Shown here piece by piece: positions 8,026 through 17,156 of a DNA stretch of 64,000 nt; the first letter of the stretch is position 1, and each line of letters begins with the position of its first letter. A program made the translations under genes and the position numbers. The DNA lies in contig NZ_JANYGH010000029.1 in the NCBI RefSeq assembly GCF_025362475.1, positions 1-64,000 on the forward strand, given 5' to 3'. This DNA comes from Mucilaginibacter sp. (GTDB lineage Bacteria > Bacteroidota > Bacteroidia > Sphingobacteriales > Sphingobacteriaceae). Below the pieces are notes generated by a model. That model was not told where the DNA came from. It worked only from the letters and a program-made list of their open reading frames with translations, and searched no databases.

Positions 8026-9336
8026 ATGAAAAAAACAATTTTCCTCGCCCTGCTACTTCTTCCATACTTTTCCAAAGCGCAAATTAGTCCTAAGTATCTC
8101 ATTAAAACCGGTAAACTGTTTGATAGCGAAACGGGAACATTTAAATTCGGGTTGGATGTGTTGGTTGATGGCAACAGGATAGAAGGCGTTAAGCCTGATA
8201 AGGATGTTACCGCCAATGAGAAGCAAGATCATCAGCTCATTGATCTTTCTAAATACACTATTCTGCCCGGCCTTATTGATTCACATACACACCTGCTTTT
8301 TAGGGAAGAGCTGCATGCCGACATGGACTTTTCAACACTTTCGTTAGAAAAGGTCTTAACTCAGCAGGGCGATGCTTACCGGGCCATTTATGGGGCCGTA
8401 AGAGCCAAAGCCTATTTAGAGGCGGGCATTACTTCCGTGCAGGATTTGGGCAACTCTGGTAAATTTGCCGATATAGCTTTGCGTAAAGCGATTGAGGACG
8501 GGTTAGTTGTTGGGCCACGTATGAGATGTGCCGGACAGGGACTTTCCAGCGAAGGCGGCCAACTGCCCGGGCTGATTTACCAGCATCGCGGAATTGCAAA
8601 TGATGAATACCGCATAGTAACCGGCCCTGTTGACGCCATACAGGCAGTGCGTGAAAATGTTACTCAGGGCGTAAACGTGATTAAAATTTATTCCAACAAT
8701 ACACCTAATCGTACCGCGCTTTCGGTTGATGAAATGCGGGCGATAGTTAACGAGGCGCATCGCTATCACATTAGGGTAACGGCTCATGCTACCGATAATC
8801 AGGCAGTTTATAACGCCGTAATTGCCGGGGTTGATGGGATTGAACACGGTTATGAAGTGGCCGACAGTACGCTGATGATGATGGCCAAAAAGAAAGTTAT
8901 ACTGGTGCCGACCGATGGCGATAGCACCATTTTTGCAAACTATGTGAAGATTGCCTACCCCGATGACAAAAACGCAGGGACACAAATAAAGAAGATGATA
9001 AATGCCCAGGCCAGCCGCCTGCAACGCGCCCTCAAATATGGCGTTATAATAGCTGCCGGCTCTGATGATTACATTGACGTAAAGATGCCTTACGCGGCTT
9101 GGTCTAAACACACGCTCATTGGTTATCACGAAGAAGGCGTAAGTATCCCACAAATCCTACAATTTGCTACCATTAACGCAGCAAAGCAGTTAAATATGTC
9201 AAACAAAATAGGCGCTCTCAAAACTGGTTTCCTTGCTGATATTATCGCCGTGGATGACAATGTTGATACGGATATACACGCAATTCTGAATATCCATTTT
9301 GTAATGAAGGATGGGGTGGTGTACGTGAATAAGTAG
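8026..9336 (+). CDS. Secreted amidohydrolase (imidazolonepropionase/prolidase-like)
   Basis: A 436-residue metal-dependent hydrolase of the amidohydrolase superfamily, exported by an N-terminal signal peptide (KKTIFLALLLLPYFSKAQ). Metal-site motifs appear in the expected order: GLIDSHTHLLF (HxH, about residues 85-95), GVNVIKIYSNN (position of the bridging Lys), RVTAHATDNQA and GIEHGYE (two His), and the Asp of AAGSDDYID. This arrangement is typical of the Xaa-Pro dipeptidase/imidazolonepropionase-like subgroup in Bacteroidota. Some relatives are carboxypeptidase-like prolidases; the substrate here is unknown. It stands alone, convergent with the small gene at 9489-9752. The long open frame on the other strand (8503-9153) is a shadow. 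Confidence 0.88.
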   Translation: MKKTIFLALLLLPYFSKAQISPKYLIKTGKLFDSETGTFKFGLDVLVDGNRIEGVKPDKDVTANEKQDHQLIDLSKYTILPGLIDSHTHLLFREELHADMDFSTLSLEKVLTQQGDAYRAIYGAVRAKAYLEAGITSVQDLGNSGKFADIALRKAIEDGLVVGPRMRCAGQGLSSEGGQLPGLIYQHRGIANDEYRIVTGPVDAIQAVRENVTQGVNVIKIYSNNTPNRTALSVDEMRAIVNEAHRYHIRVTAHATDNQAVYNAVIAGVDGIEHGYEVADSTLMMMAKKKVILVPTDGDSTIFANYVKIAYPDDKNAGTQIKKMINAQASRLQRALKYGVIIAAGSDDYIDVKMPYAAWSKHTLIGYHEEGVSIPQILQFATINAAKQLNMSNKIGALKTGFLADIIAVDDNVDTDIHAILNIHFVMKDGVVYVNK

Positions 9337-9407
9337 TACAAACACCTTAACAAATATACATTTAGTTGTATATACAGCTATATCTGCAACTTTTAACGCA
9401 CAAAAAA

Positions 9408-9427
9408 GCCCGGTGCTTTGGCCGGGC
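9408..9427 (-). terminator. Intrinsic terminator for the minus-strand small gene
   Basis: On the minus strand a gcccgg/ccgggc stem (9422-9427 and 9408-9413, loop about 8 bases) is followed directly by a run of six T's (positions 9402-9407 read as A's on the plus strand). That is the order expected for transcription from the right, so it should end the message of the 9489-9752 gene. On the plus strand the trailing sequence is only AT-rich, so it may also slow transcripts of the amidohydrolase. Confidence 0.65.
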
Positions 9428-9488
9428 AATAATTTAGTTGTCCTATGAAATGTCTGGCTGCGACTTTTGGTTTGAATAAGCCCATATT

Positions 9489-9752
9489 TTAGCAATTATA
9501 TCCGATTGACAATATAGTCAACAGACTTTGTACTATAAAGATTTCTTTCTTCATTTTTAGACCTAATTCGTGGACTTGCTCAAGTTCAATCGTCCTTTGT
9601 TGATTAGTTATACCTTTTTTTAGCTTAATTATAATTTCTCCTGTTTGAACTTCATCCCTATAATAAGATTGGATGTTTGCCCACTCGAATAACAAGAATA
9701 TAATAAGTATCGGCACTAAGAATAAGCCTATTTTTAAAAATTTCTTTCTCAT
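9489..9752 (-). CDS. Small membrane-anchored protein of unknown function (possible immunity protein)
   Basis: An 87-residue protein with a basic start and one clear N-terminal membrane helix (LKIGLFLVPILIIFLLFEWA), then a soluble part with charged sequence (GEIIIKLKKGITNQQRTIEL) and a hydrophobic C-terminal third. I do not recognise it. Its DNA is noticeably more AT-rich than that of its neighbours, and it has its own terminator, both arguing for a real gene acquired from elsewhere. A second tiny frame (9785-9937) ends 32 bases upstream on the same strand. The order, a short orphan protein tail followed by a small membrane protein, resembles a toxin-immunity remnant, but no homology supports this. 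Confidence 0.5.
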   Translation of the reverse strand: MRKKFLKIGLFLVPILIIFLLFEWANIQSYYRDEVQTGEIIIKLKKGITNQQRTIELEQVHELGLKMKKEIFIVQSLLTILSIGYNC

Positions 9753-9784
9753 TGTCTTAATGTAGTTTTAATTTAACTAAAGCA

Positions 9785-9937
9785 TTAATGTACACGCATT
9801 CCTGCCGGATAGAGATTACCATTTTCCCATCGAACAAAATCATTAGGTGAAACCATGTTCGGGATATTAACTCTATTTGGCACGAGTATGCAGCCATGTT
9901 CAAAGGCGTGGAGTACTCGTGACTTTATAACTTGCAT
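9785..9937 (-). pseudogene. Short ORF, possible C-terminal remnant of a larger protein
   Basis: The minus strand reads a coherent 50-residue peptide from the ATG at 9937 to a TAA at 9785 (begins MQVIKSRVLHAFEHGCILVP, ends NGNLYPAGMRVH). The frame is open further upstream, back to a TAG at 9980-9982, and the extra codons also look protein-like (VSSERVNSFRT). Amino-acid composition, with Trp, Pro and Gly turns near the end, is that of the tail of a globular domain and not of random AT-rich DNA. No family is recognised. It may be the surviving tail of a polymorphic toxin or similar protein, with 9489-9752 as its partner. It could equally be a chance ORF. Confidence 0.35.
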
Positions 9938-10004
9938 CGTCCTAAAAGAGTTTACCCTCTCGGAACTAACTAAAATACCCTAACCGCGCGAGAAGAACCA
10001 ACCG

Positions 10005-11822
10005 CTACATCCCCTTCCCAATAGCCTCATAAACCACATCCTGGATCCTCGGGCGTATGTTAAGGCTGCCCAGTTTACTGCTTACGCTTGGGTGTACCCG
10101 GTTGCTCAGGAATATATAAACCAGGTTATATTTAGGGTCGACCCAGATACAGGTACCTGTAAAACCGGTATGGCCATAGGCTTGCGGTGAGGCTAGTTTT
10201 GAGGGGTAATGCCTGTCGGCAATAGGATCCCATCGGTCGAAACCCAGTCCGCGCCTGCTAATTGGCGATTGTTTGGAGGTGAACAGGTCAACCACTTCGG
10301 GTTTAAAGTATTGCACACCGCCGTAGCTGCCGCGGTTCAGCAGCATCTGGTATAATATGGCTACATCATTGGCGCTGGCAAATAAACCGGCATGGCCGGC
10401 CACTCCGCCTTTTAGGGCCGCGGTTGGGTCATGCACATAGCCATCCAGCAAACTCTGGCGATATTCCTGGTCGTTTTCTGTAGGGATGATCTGCGCCGCA
10501 CTAAACCTGTACAGCGGTAAAAAGCCTGCGGTTTGCATGCCCAGCGGATTATAAAACTGCTGCTGCACGTACACGTTTTCGGGGGTGGAAGTAATATTTT
10601 CTACCACCTCCTGCATAAACAGCATACTTACATCACTGTATACATATTGCCCCGGTGTTTTAATGGGGGAGTTAAGCATATCAGGCAGCATTACATCTTT
10701 ATAGTAATCCTTGCGCAAAAAATAATGGTCAGATACTTTGGTAGGGTAGGCGGCAGATGAATCGGTACTATGATCTGCTGGCTTCACCTTTTCAAACGAT
10801 TGGATATCGGGGATCAGCCCGGCCTGGTGCAGCAATATATCGCGCACTTTGATGTTGTTTTTATTGCTCCTGCGGGCAAGCGGGATATAATCGCCCATGG
10901 TGCCTTCCACGTTCAATTTACCTTCATCAACCAATTTCATCGTCTCCACGGTAGTAGCCGAAACTTTGGTCATAGATGCCAGGTCGAATATATCGGTCAA
11001 CTTATCGGGGATAGCATTTTCATAGGTATGGTAACCGTAGGCTTTGTTAAATATCACCTTACCATCTTTAGCCACCAGCACCACACAGCCGGGGGTTGCA
11101 CGCTGCATCATGGCTTCGCGGGCAATCTTATCTATCTCCAGTAAATTGTCGGCATTAATGCCCACATCCTCGGGGACTGTATATTGCAGCCTTGTTTTAT
11201 CACTGATAAAACCCATACCCTTGCCGTACACAGGCGAATACGTTTTGGTCAGTTTTTGTGTAAGCGGTACGCCGCCAAATATGGCCTGTGCCGCGTATGA
11301 TGCCGAAACGGACGATACCCTTTCTGTCCAGATCACCGGAGCAGTAACGTTATCCAGTTTACTTAACAACGGGCCATAGCCAAACGCGGCCACTATCACC
11401 GGTTTAATTTTTTGAGTGGTATTGATAAAATCTATCAACTGCGGGTTGCTCAGGTCAGCATCATTTACCTGCAGTATAATGGTATTGTACCATTTAAGGT
11501 CGGCAGCCAGGTCATTAAACGTTTTATTGCCGGTATAACCGTTGCCATCAAAAACCTGTACTTTGCTGTATTTATTGAGCAGGCTATCAAAGTTTGTAGC
11601 GTATTGGTTGGTAAAATGAACGCTGGCAATTTTAAGGTCTTCCAGCTTTTGCAGTGGAATGGTGTATTGGGCGTTGTTGAGTAAAACTGTCGAATTTTGA
11701 ACCAATCTTTCCTCTGCAACATAAGCTTTACCAGTAAGGGGCGGGTTTTGCGCACAAGCCGTATTAAATAATGCAAATCCAAACAACACTAAAGCAACAC
11801 TGCCCCATTTATTTTTTATCAT
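10005..11822 (-). CDS. Serine hydrolase (beta-lactamase family) with residual GH3 C-terminal domain
   Basis: A 605-residue exported enzyme: signal peptide at residues 1-24 (LVLFGFALFNTACAQ; TACA could serve as a lipobox). Residues about 30-205 match the C-terminal sandwich of GH3 beta-N-acetylglucosaminidases (LVQNSTVLLNNAQYTIPLQK... IASVHF). Residues about 222-600 are a class C beta-lactamase/DD-peptidase-like domain with the SxxK nucleophile motif SMTK (283-286), the YSD equivalent of YxN (QYVYSDVS) and the late HTG motif (GHTGFTG). In Bacteroidota this hydrolase domain is often fused to a complete NagZ-like GH3; here the catalytic GH3 N-domain is absent. Likely role: periplasmic peptidoglycan or ester/peptide hydrolysis. 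The start overlaps the end of the upstream amidohydrolase gene by 14 bases. Confidence 0.87.
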   Translation of the reverse strand: MIKNKWGSVALVLFGFALFNTACAQNPPLTGKAYVAEERLVQNSTVLLNNAQYTIPLQKLEDLKIASVHFTNQYATNFDSLLNKYSKVQVFDGNGYTGNKTFNDLAADLKWYNTIILQVNDADLSNPQLIDFINTTQKIKPVIVAAFGYGPLLSKLDNVTAPVIWTERVSSVSASYAAQAIFGGVPLTQKLTKTYSPVYGKGMGFISDKTRLQYTVPEDVGINADNLLEIDKIAREAMMQRATPGCVVLVAKDGKVIFNKAYGYHTYENAIPDKLTDIFDLASMTKVSATTVETMKLVDEGKLNVEGTMGDYIPLARRSNKNNIKVRDILLHQAGLIPDIQSFEKVKPADHSTDSSAAYPTKVSDHYFLRKDYYKDVMLPDMLNSPIKTPGQYVYSDVSMLFMQEVVENITSTPENVYVQQQFYNPLGMQTAGFLPLYRFSAAQIIPTENDQEYRQSLLDGYVHDPTAALKGGVAGHAGLFASANDVAILYQMLLNRGSYGGVQYFKPEVVDLFTSKQSPISRRGLGFDRWDPIADRHYPSKLASPQAYGHTGFTGTCIWVDPKYNLVYIFLSNRVHPSVSSKLGSLNIRPRIQDVVYEAIGKGM

Positions 11823-13440
11823 ATACTTTTACTCCGTTTATATAGGTTTTAATCACTTTAACTGTTGGCAGCTCGGCACCCTTTACTTTCATGATATCTT
11901 TATCCAATATCACAAAGTCGGCATATTTGCCGGGTTCAATGCTGCCTTTTTCCTTTTCTTCAAAATTGGCTTTAGCAGCCCAAATGGTTATGCCCTTTAA
12001 AGCTTCTGTCCTGCTTAAAGCATTTTCAGGCTGAAAGCCCCCTGCCGGGAAACCTTTCAAGTCCTTGCGCTCCACCGCAGCATAAAACGTATACATGGGG
12101 TTAATGTTCTCTACCGGGAAATCTGTGCCCAAGGGAATCCAGCCGTTTTGCTTTAATAATGCCTTGTAAGCGTAGGCCGATTTTAATCTTTCGGCCCCCA
12201 AGCGCTTGCCTGCCCAATACATATCAGAGGTGGCATGAGTTGGCTGTACCGATGGGATAATATTGTTATCGCCAAAAAGCTTTACATCCTCGGGGGCTAT
12301 AACCTGCGCGTGTTCAATTCGCCAGCGGCGGTCATTCTTGCCTTTTAAAACCGAGGCATAAATTTTCAGCATCACCCGGTTTGCCGAGTCGCCAATGGCA
12401 TGGGTACACATCTGGAAACCCTTGTCGGCTATTTTTCGAGCCACTTCTTCAAAATGAGCCTGGCTGCTCAGCAAAAAGCCGCTCCAGTTTTTTTGGTCGG
12501 CATAAGGCTTGAGCAGGCATGCGCCTCTTGAGCCCAAAGCGCCATCGGCATAAACCTTAAACGCCCTTACATTAAGGCCGGGTGTTTTAAAGGCGCCATG
12601 CTTAAACAGGTAATCGTAATTCTCGGCCCTATCGGCCAGCATGACGTACATGCGCATTTTTAATGAGCCCTTATGCTGCAGATCGGCAATGGTATTGATC
12701 ATGGTATAAGGCAATCCGCAATCATCAACGGTTGTCAACCCCACGGCGAAACAATTTTTTTGTGCCGATAAGAGCGCGTTCTCTACAATAGGGGCAGTGG
12801 GCTCGGGGATTTTTCGGGTAACAATCCCCATGGCATTATCAACCAATATACCGGTGAGTTTACCATTGATGGTTTCAATTTCGCCGCCATTGATAGTTTG
12901 ACCGGGTTTTACTCCAGCGATATTTAAAGCTGCCTGGTTGGCAATTATGGCATGCCCGTCAACCCGGCTCAATATCACCGGCCTTACCGGGAACATGCTG
13001 TCGAGCCTGGCTTTATCCGGAAATTGTTTTTTTGCCCAGTCGTTTTGGTCCCAGCCGCGGCCTATGATCCAGCCATCGGTATTGCGGGTAGCGTAAGCCC
13101 CTACCGAATCAATAACTTCGTTCCAGCTTTTGGTTCCGTCAAGGCTCACTTCCTGTAAGCCAAGGCCATATTCGTAAAAGTGGGCATGGGCGTCAATAAA
13201 ACCGGGGTATACGGCGGCGCCTTTGGCATCTACCACCTCGTGGGCAAAGTATTGCTGTTCCAGTGAGTCGCTATTGCCAACAGCAATAATTTTACCATGA
13301 TTTACCACAAAGGCAGTAGCAGTGGTAAAGGAACTATCAACTGTATAAACAACCGCGTTTTTTATTAAAAGATCGGCATTGTACTCTTTTTGCTTGCAGG
13401 CTACGGCCAAAAGCAGCAGTGCTGGCAATAATTTCTTCAT
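11809..13440 (-). CDS. Amidohydrolase family 3 lipoprotein (YtcJ/NfdA-like)
   Basis: A 543-residue metal-dependent hydrolase with a lipoprotein signal (KKLLPALLLLAVACKQ, lipobox Cys at about residue 15). The Amidohydro_3 pattern is present: a beta-sandwich start (DLLIKNAVVYTVDSSF), the metal-binding FIDAHAHFYEYG, central HAIGDSANRV, the RIEHAQVIAPEDV segment and the final LGTDFPVENINP aspartate motif. Members act on N-formyl or N-acyl compounds; the substrate here is unknown. It is the first gene of a two-gene unit with the overlapping serine hydrolase, so both may process related envelope or peptide-derived substrates. It diverges from mutL. Confidence 0.9.
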   Translation of the reverse strand: MKKLLPALLLLAVACKQKEYNADLLIKNAVVYTVDSSFTTATAFVVNHGKIIAVGNSDSLEQQYFAHEVVDAKGAAVYPGFIDAHAHFYEYGLGLQEVSLDGTKSWNEVIDSVGAYATRNTDGWIIGRGWDQNDWAKKQFPDKARLDSMFPVRPVILSRVDGHAIIANQAALNIAGVKPGQTINGGEIETINGKLTGILVDNAMGIVTRKIPEPTAPIVENALLSAQKNCFAVGLTTVDDCGLPYTMINTIADLQHKGSLKMRMYVMLADRAENYDYLFKHGAFKTPGLNVRAFKVYADGALGSRGACLLKPYADQKNWSGFLLSSQAHFEEVARKIADKGFQMCTHAIGDSANRVMLKIYASVLKGKNDRRWRIEHAQVIAPEDVKLFGDNNIIPSVQPTHATSDMYWAGKRLGAERLKSAYAYKALLKQNGWIPLGTDFPVENINPMYTFYAAVERKDLKGFPAGGFQPENALSRTEALKGITIWAAKANFEEKEKGSIEPGKYADFVILDKDIMKVKGAELPTVKVIKTYINGVKVYDKK

Positions 13441-13648
13441 ATGGTGGTGTTTTTAGGATGATGGATTAAAGATCAAAGAACAAGGACAGAAAACCAGTAT
13501 GGCTCATCATAAATGTTTTATGATCTTTTATCCTTACTCTTTGCTCCTTAATCTATCATCCCAATTATATACAATTATCAAATCATAAAGTTATGCCTTC
13601 AAATATTTAATTTAGCATCGAAAACGAAATTGAAGGGAATTTTTTTAA

Positions 13649-15508
13649 ATGTCAGATATAATTCAGCTTTTACCGGATGCCGTTGCCAACCAGATTGCCG
13701 CCGGCGAAGTGGTGCAACGACCAGCATCAGCGGTAAAAGAATTAGTGGAAAACGCCATTGATGCCGGAGCCGGCAAAATACAGCTCATTATAAAAGATGC
13801 GGGAAAATCATTGATACAGGTTATTGATGATGGCAGCGGCATGAGCCCTACCGATGCCCGCATGTGCTTTGAGCGCCATGCCACTTCAAAAATACGCAAG
13901 GCCGAAGATCTGTTCGCCATCCGCACGATGGGTTTCAGGGGCGAGGCTATGGCTTCTATTGCCGCTATTGCCCAGGTGGAGTTAAAGACCCGCCGCCATG
14001 AGGATGAGCTGGGCACCTGTATTTTTATTGAAGGATCCGAAGTGATAAGCCAGGAGGCATGCTCTGCCAATACGGGCACATCCATATCCATCAAAAACCT
14101 ATTTTATAATACCCCCGCCCGCCGTAACTTTTTAAAAAGTAACCCGGTTGAGATGCGTCATATTATTGACGAATTTCAACGGGTGGCCTTAGCCAATCCA
14201 CAGATATTTTTTACGCTGCATCATGACGGGCAGGAGGTTTATCATTTACCGGGTGCCGCGCTTAAACAACGCATAGTGCACCTGTTTGGTAATAATTATA
14301 ACCAACGGTTGGTACCGGTTGAAGAGGATACCAGCATCATAAATTTACGCGGCTTTGTTGGCAAGCCCGAGTTTGCCCGCAAAACCAGGGGCGAGCAGTT
14401 CTTTTTTGTGAACTACCGCTTTATCCGCGATGCATACCTTAACCATGCCGTGCTTACCGCCTTTGAGGAGTTGCTGCCCGATGATTGTTTTCCTTTTTAT
14501 GTGCTGTTTATTGATATTGATCCATCAAAAATTGATATCAACGTACATCCCACTAAAACCGAGATCAAATACCAGGACGAAAAATCTATTTATGCCATCA
14601 TCCGCTCGGCAGTAAAACGTTCTTTGGGCCGGTATAACATTACGCCAAGTTTGGATTTTGACCAGGAGAACAGCATTGAGCACCTCATTACACAAAAACC
14701 GTTTGAAGATATTGTAGCACCTACCATATCTTTCAACCCTGATTTTAATCCTTTTGCATCCGAGAAAAAAACCGCCCGCGAGGAGCACCCGTTTTTAAGG
14801 GATGGCGGTGATTACAAAAGTCGCGCTGTACCCGATAACTGGGATACCCTGTACGAGATCAGCAAAAAGGAAACCAACCTGCAGCAACAGATGCATGAGG
14901 AAAAAAGTATTGCTGTTGATGAGCAGGAGGTGAGCAAACCAAGCGAGCGGCAATTGTTCCAGATCCATAACCGGTTCATCCTGTCGCAGATTAAATCTGG
15001 CTTTATGCTGATAGGGCAGCAGGCCGCTCATGAACGTGTTTTATACGAGCGCTTTTTACAGCAGCTGCAGAACCATTCGGGCGTAAGTCAGCAGAGTTTA
15101 TTTCCGCAATCGGTAACACTAAACGGCAGCGATTTTGAGTTATTAAGAGAACTTTTGCCGGATATAAAAGCGCTTGGTTTTGACATTCGTGAGTTTGGTA
15201 AAAACACCGTTGTTGTTGAAGGTGTACCGGCCGAATTAAACAATGTAGATGAGCATGAATTGCTTGAACATTTACTGGAAGGCTTTAAAAACAATATGGC
15301 CATTTTAAAGGTAGATAAGCGGGATAACCTGGCCAGGTCATTAGCCCGCAACGCTGCAATTAAAACAGGCACCAAATTATCATTAGAGGAAATGAACCAA
15401 CTGATTGATCAACTTTTTGCCTGCCAAATGCCCAACCAGGCATTGAACGGTAAGCCAGTAATCAGTACCTTTACGTTAGCCGAATTAATGGAACGCTTTG
15501 AAAAATAG
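13649..15508 (+). CDS. mutL: DNA mismatch repair protein MutL
   Basis: A 619-residue GHKL ATPase that couples MutS mismatch recognition to downstream repair. N-terminal ATPase motifs are intact: ELVENAIDAG (31-40), IDDGSGM (59-65) and GFRGEA (95-100), with NTPARRNFL further on. The dimerisation domain begins at about residue 430. Its endonuclease motif, normally DQHAxxERxxYE, reads GQQAAHERVLYE (residues 456-467), so the metal-binding Asp and the following His are both replaced, and the C-terminal metal motif is reduced to CQMPNQALNGKP. The protein may therefore lack nicking activity. It leads a co-oriented run with two rhomboids; the first starts 20 bases downstream. Confidence 0.95.
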   Translation: MSDIIQLLPDAVANQIAAGEVVQRPASAVKELVENAIDAGAGKIQLIIKDAGKSLIQVIDDGSGMSPTDARMCFERHATSKIRKAEDLFAIRTMGFRGEAMASIAAIAQVELKTRRHEDELGTCIFIEGSEVISQEACSANTGTSISIKNLFYNTPARRNFLKSNPVEMRHIIDEFQRVALANPQIFFTLHHDGQEVYHLPGAALKQRIVHLFGNNYNQRLVPVEEDTSIINLRGFVGKPEFARKTRGEQFFFVNYRFIRDAYLNHAVLTAFEELLPDDCFPFYVLFIDIDPSKIDINVHPTKTEIKYQDEKSIYAIIRSAVKRSLGRYNITPSLDFDQENSIEHLITQKPFEDIVAPTISFNPDFNPFASEKKTAREEHPFLRDGGDYKSRAVPDNWDTLYEISKKETNLQQQMHEEKSIAVDEQEVSKPSERQLFQIHNRFILSQIKSGFMLIGQQAAHERVLYERFLQQLQNHSGVSQQSLFPQSVTLNGSDFELLRELLPDIKALGFDIREFGKNTVVVEGVPAELNNVDEHELLEHLLEGFKNNMAILKVDKRDNLARSLARNAAIKTGTKLSLEEMNQLIDQLFACQMPNQALNGKPVISTFTLAELMERFEK

Positions 15509-15528
15509 CCCTGGGCTTTAACTATACT

Positions 15529-16245
15529 ATGAACCAATACAGTCAATCACCATTCGCAAATATTACATCGGTTGTAAAAAACCTGTTGATCATTAATGTT
15601 TTGTTTTTTATAGGAACGTTTGTATTTGCCCGACTGGGGATAGACCTGGTTACCTGGTTATCGGCGTTTTATTTTAATTCGCCCTTATTCCACCCATGGC
15701 AAATTGTTACTTATATGTTCATGCATGCCAGTATTGGGCATATTTTTTTCAATATGTTTGCCTTGTTCATTTTTGGGCCAACCCTGGAGTATACCATGGG
15801 TTCCAAGCGTTTTTTGCAATACTATTTTATAACGGGTATTGGCGCTTTGGCTTTGCAAATGTTGGTACAGGCTATTGAGGTACACGGAGTAATAGGTGCT
15901 TTTACCATTGCCAACGGCGATCTTTCACCCTATGTTAACCTGGAGGGCTTTAACAAGCTGAGAGAAATATACGGCGGGGCTACTTTAGGTGCATCTGGTG
16001 CAGTTTTTGGACTACTACTTGCGTTCGGCTTTTTATTCCCCAATGTAGAAATGATGATCATGTTTATACCTGTACCGGTTAAAGCAAAGTATTTGGTTAC
16101 AGGATATATACTATTAGAATTATTTAGCGGTTTTGGGCAGTTTGCAGGGGATTCTGTTGCTCACTTCGCGCATCTTGGCGGGGCTTTATTTGGCTATATT
16201 ATATTAAAAGTTTGGCGAATGGAAAGGCCTAACAATTTATATTAA
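15529..16245 (+). CDS. Rhomboid family intramembrane serine protease
   Basis: A 238-residue six-helix rhomboid. The serine nucleophile lies in TLGASGAVFG (Ser156) and the catalytic His in SVAHFAHLGGALFG (His215), giving the Ser-His dyad of active rhomboids. The L1 region has the HPWQIVTYMFMHAS segment and the HxxxN motif HIFFNMFALF. It cleaves substrates within the membrane, of unknown identity. It follows mutL by 20 bases and is followed 35 bases later by a second rhomboid, so it is probably cotranscribed with both. Confidence 0.92.
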   Translation: MNQYSQSPFANITSVVKNLLIINVLFFIGTFVFARLGIDLVTWLSAFYFNSPLFHPWQIVTYMFMHASIGHIFFNMFALFIFGPTLEYTMGSKRFLQYYFITGIGALALQMLVQAIEVHGVIGAFTIANGDLSPYVNLEGFNKLREIYGGATLGASGAVFGLLLAFGFLFPNVEMMIMFIPVPVKAKYLVTGYILLELFSGFGQFAGDSVAHFAHLGGALFGYIILKVWRMERPNNLY

Positions 16246-16280
16246 CAACAAGAGTTATCAATAAATAACGGTTAATTATC

Positions 16281-17156
16281 ATGAGCACCCTTTGGCAAAA
16301 TATCCACTACAAAATGCTGCGGTCGGGCAATAAGCTCAACCTGCTTATTGGCATCAACGTTATTGTTTTCCTGGCTGTGAACGTAACGGCTATTATTGAG
16401 CAGCTTTTTACCGGCTTTGGCAACAGCACGGTACTTCTTTATAGCAATGAATACCTGCTGCTGCCGGCGTATTTCCCAAAACTGCTAACGCATTTTTGGA
16501 CGCCCTTAACCTATATGTTCATGCATGCCGGCATCTTGCACATCCTGTTTAATATGCTGTGGCTATATTGGATGGGCCAGATATTTGAAGAGTACCTGGG
16601 CAACAAGCGCACCATAGGTTTATATATTATGGGTGGCCTGGCCGGCGCACTGGTTTATTTATTATGTTTAAATTATTTGCCCGCTTTTTCCAACGCGCAT
16701 GCGGCTATAGGCAGTACAATAGTTGGGGCATCGGCCAGTGTTATGGCTATTGTTGTGGCAACTGCTACCTTATTACCTAACTACACTATATCATTAATAT
16801 TAATAGGCCCCGTAAAATTAAAATGGCTGGTATTTGTAATACTTGTAATTGATTTTCTGGGCATCATAGGCCCCAATGCAGGCGGCGAAATTGCCCACTT
16901 GGGTGGCGCTTTATTGGGATTTATCTATATTAAACAATTGCAAAAAGGGCGCGATTGGATTACCGGTATTGCCAACATCTTCAAATCAAAGTCAAAATTA
17001 AAAGTAGTACATCATAATACCGGTAAAAACAGCATCGAGTATCCTCGTCAGGATGAAATTGACCGTATATTAGATAAAATTTCACAATCAGGTGTTGATA
17101 GCCTGAGCAGACAGGAAAAGGAAACTTTAGCTCGCGCAAGCAAGAATGAAAAATAA
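16281..17156 (+). CDS. Rhomboid family intramembrane serine protease with C-terminal cytoplasmic tail
   Basis: A 291-residue rhomboid of the larger Bacteroidota type, with six membrane helices up to about residue 225 and a basic soluble tail. The tail contains NSIEYPRQDEIDRILDKISQ followed by LSRQEKETLARASK, matching the small DUF6576-type motif found at rhomboid C-termini. The nucleophile motif reads VGASASVMAI (Ser151), with Ala in the place of the second Gly of GxSG; His206 lies in GGEIAHLGGALLG. The dyad is present, so activity is likely. The gene overlaps the next one by 11 bases, evidence for translational coupling. Confidence 0.9.
   Translation: MSTLWQNIHYKMLRSGNKLNLLIGINVIVFLAVNVTAIIEQLFTGFGNSTVLLYSNEYLLLPAYFPKLLTHFWTPLTYMFMHAGILHILFNMLWLYWMGQIFEEYLGNKRTIGLYIMGGLAGALVYLLCLNYLPAFSNAHAAIGSTIVGASASVMAIVVATATLLPNYTISLILIGPVKLKWLVFVILVIDFLGIIGPNAGGEIAHLGGALLGFIYIKQLQKGRDWITGIANIFKSKSKLKVVHHNTGKNSIEYPRQDEIDRILDKISQSGVDSLSRQEKETLARASKNEK

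Noticed and set aside
8503..9153. 216-codon open frame on the minus strand across the secreted amidohydrolase
   Set aside because: It is antisense to a gene with intact catalytic motifs and its product shows no domain or signal; open only because of the codon composition of the real gene.
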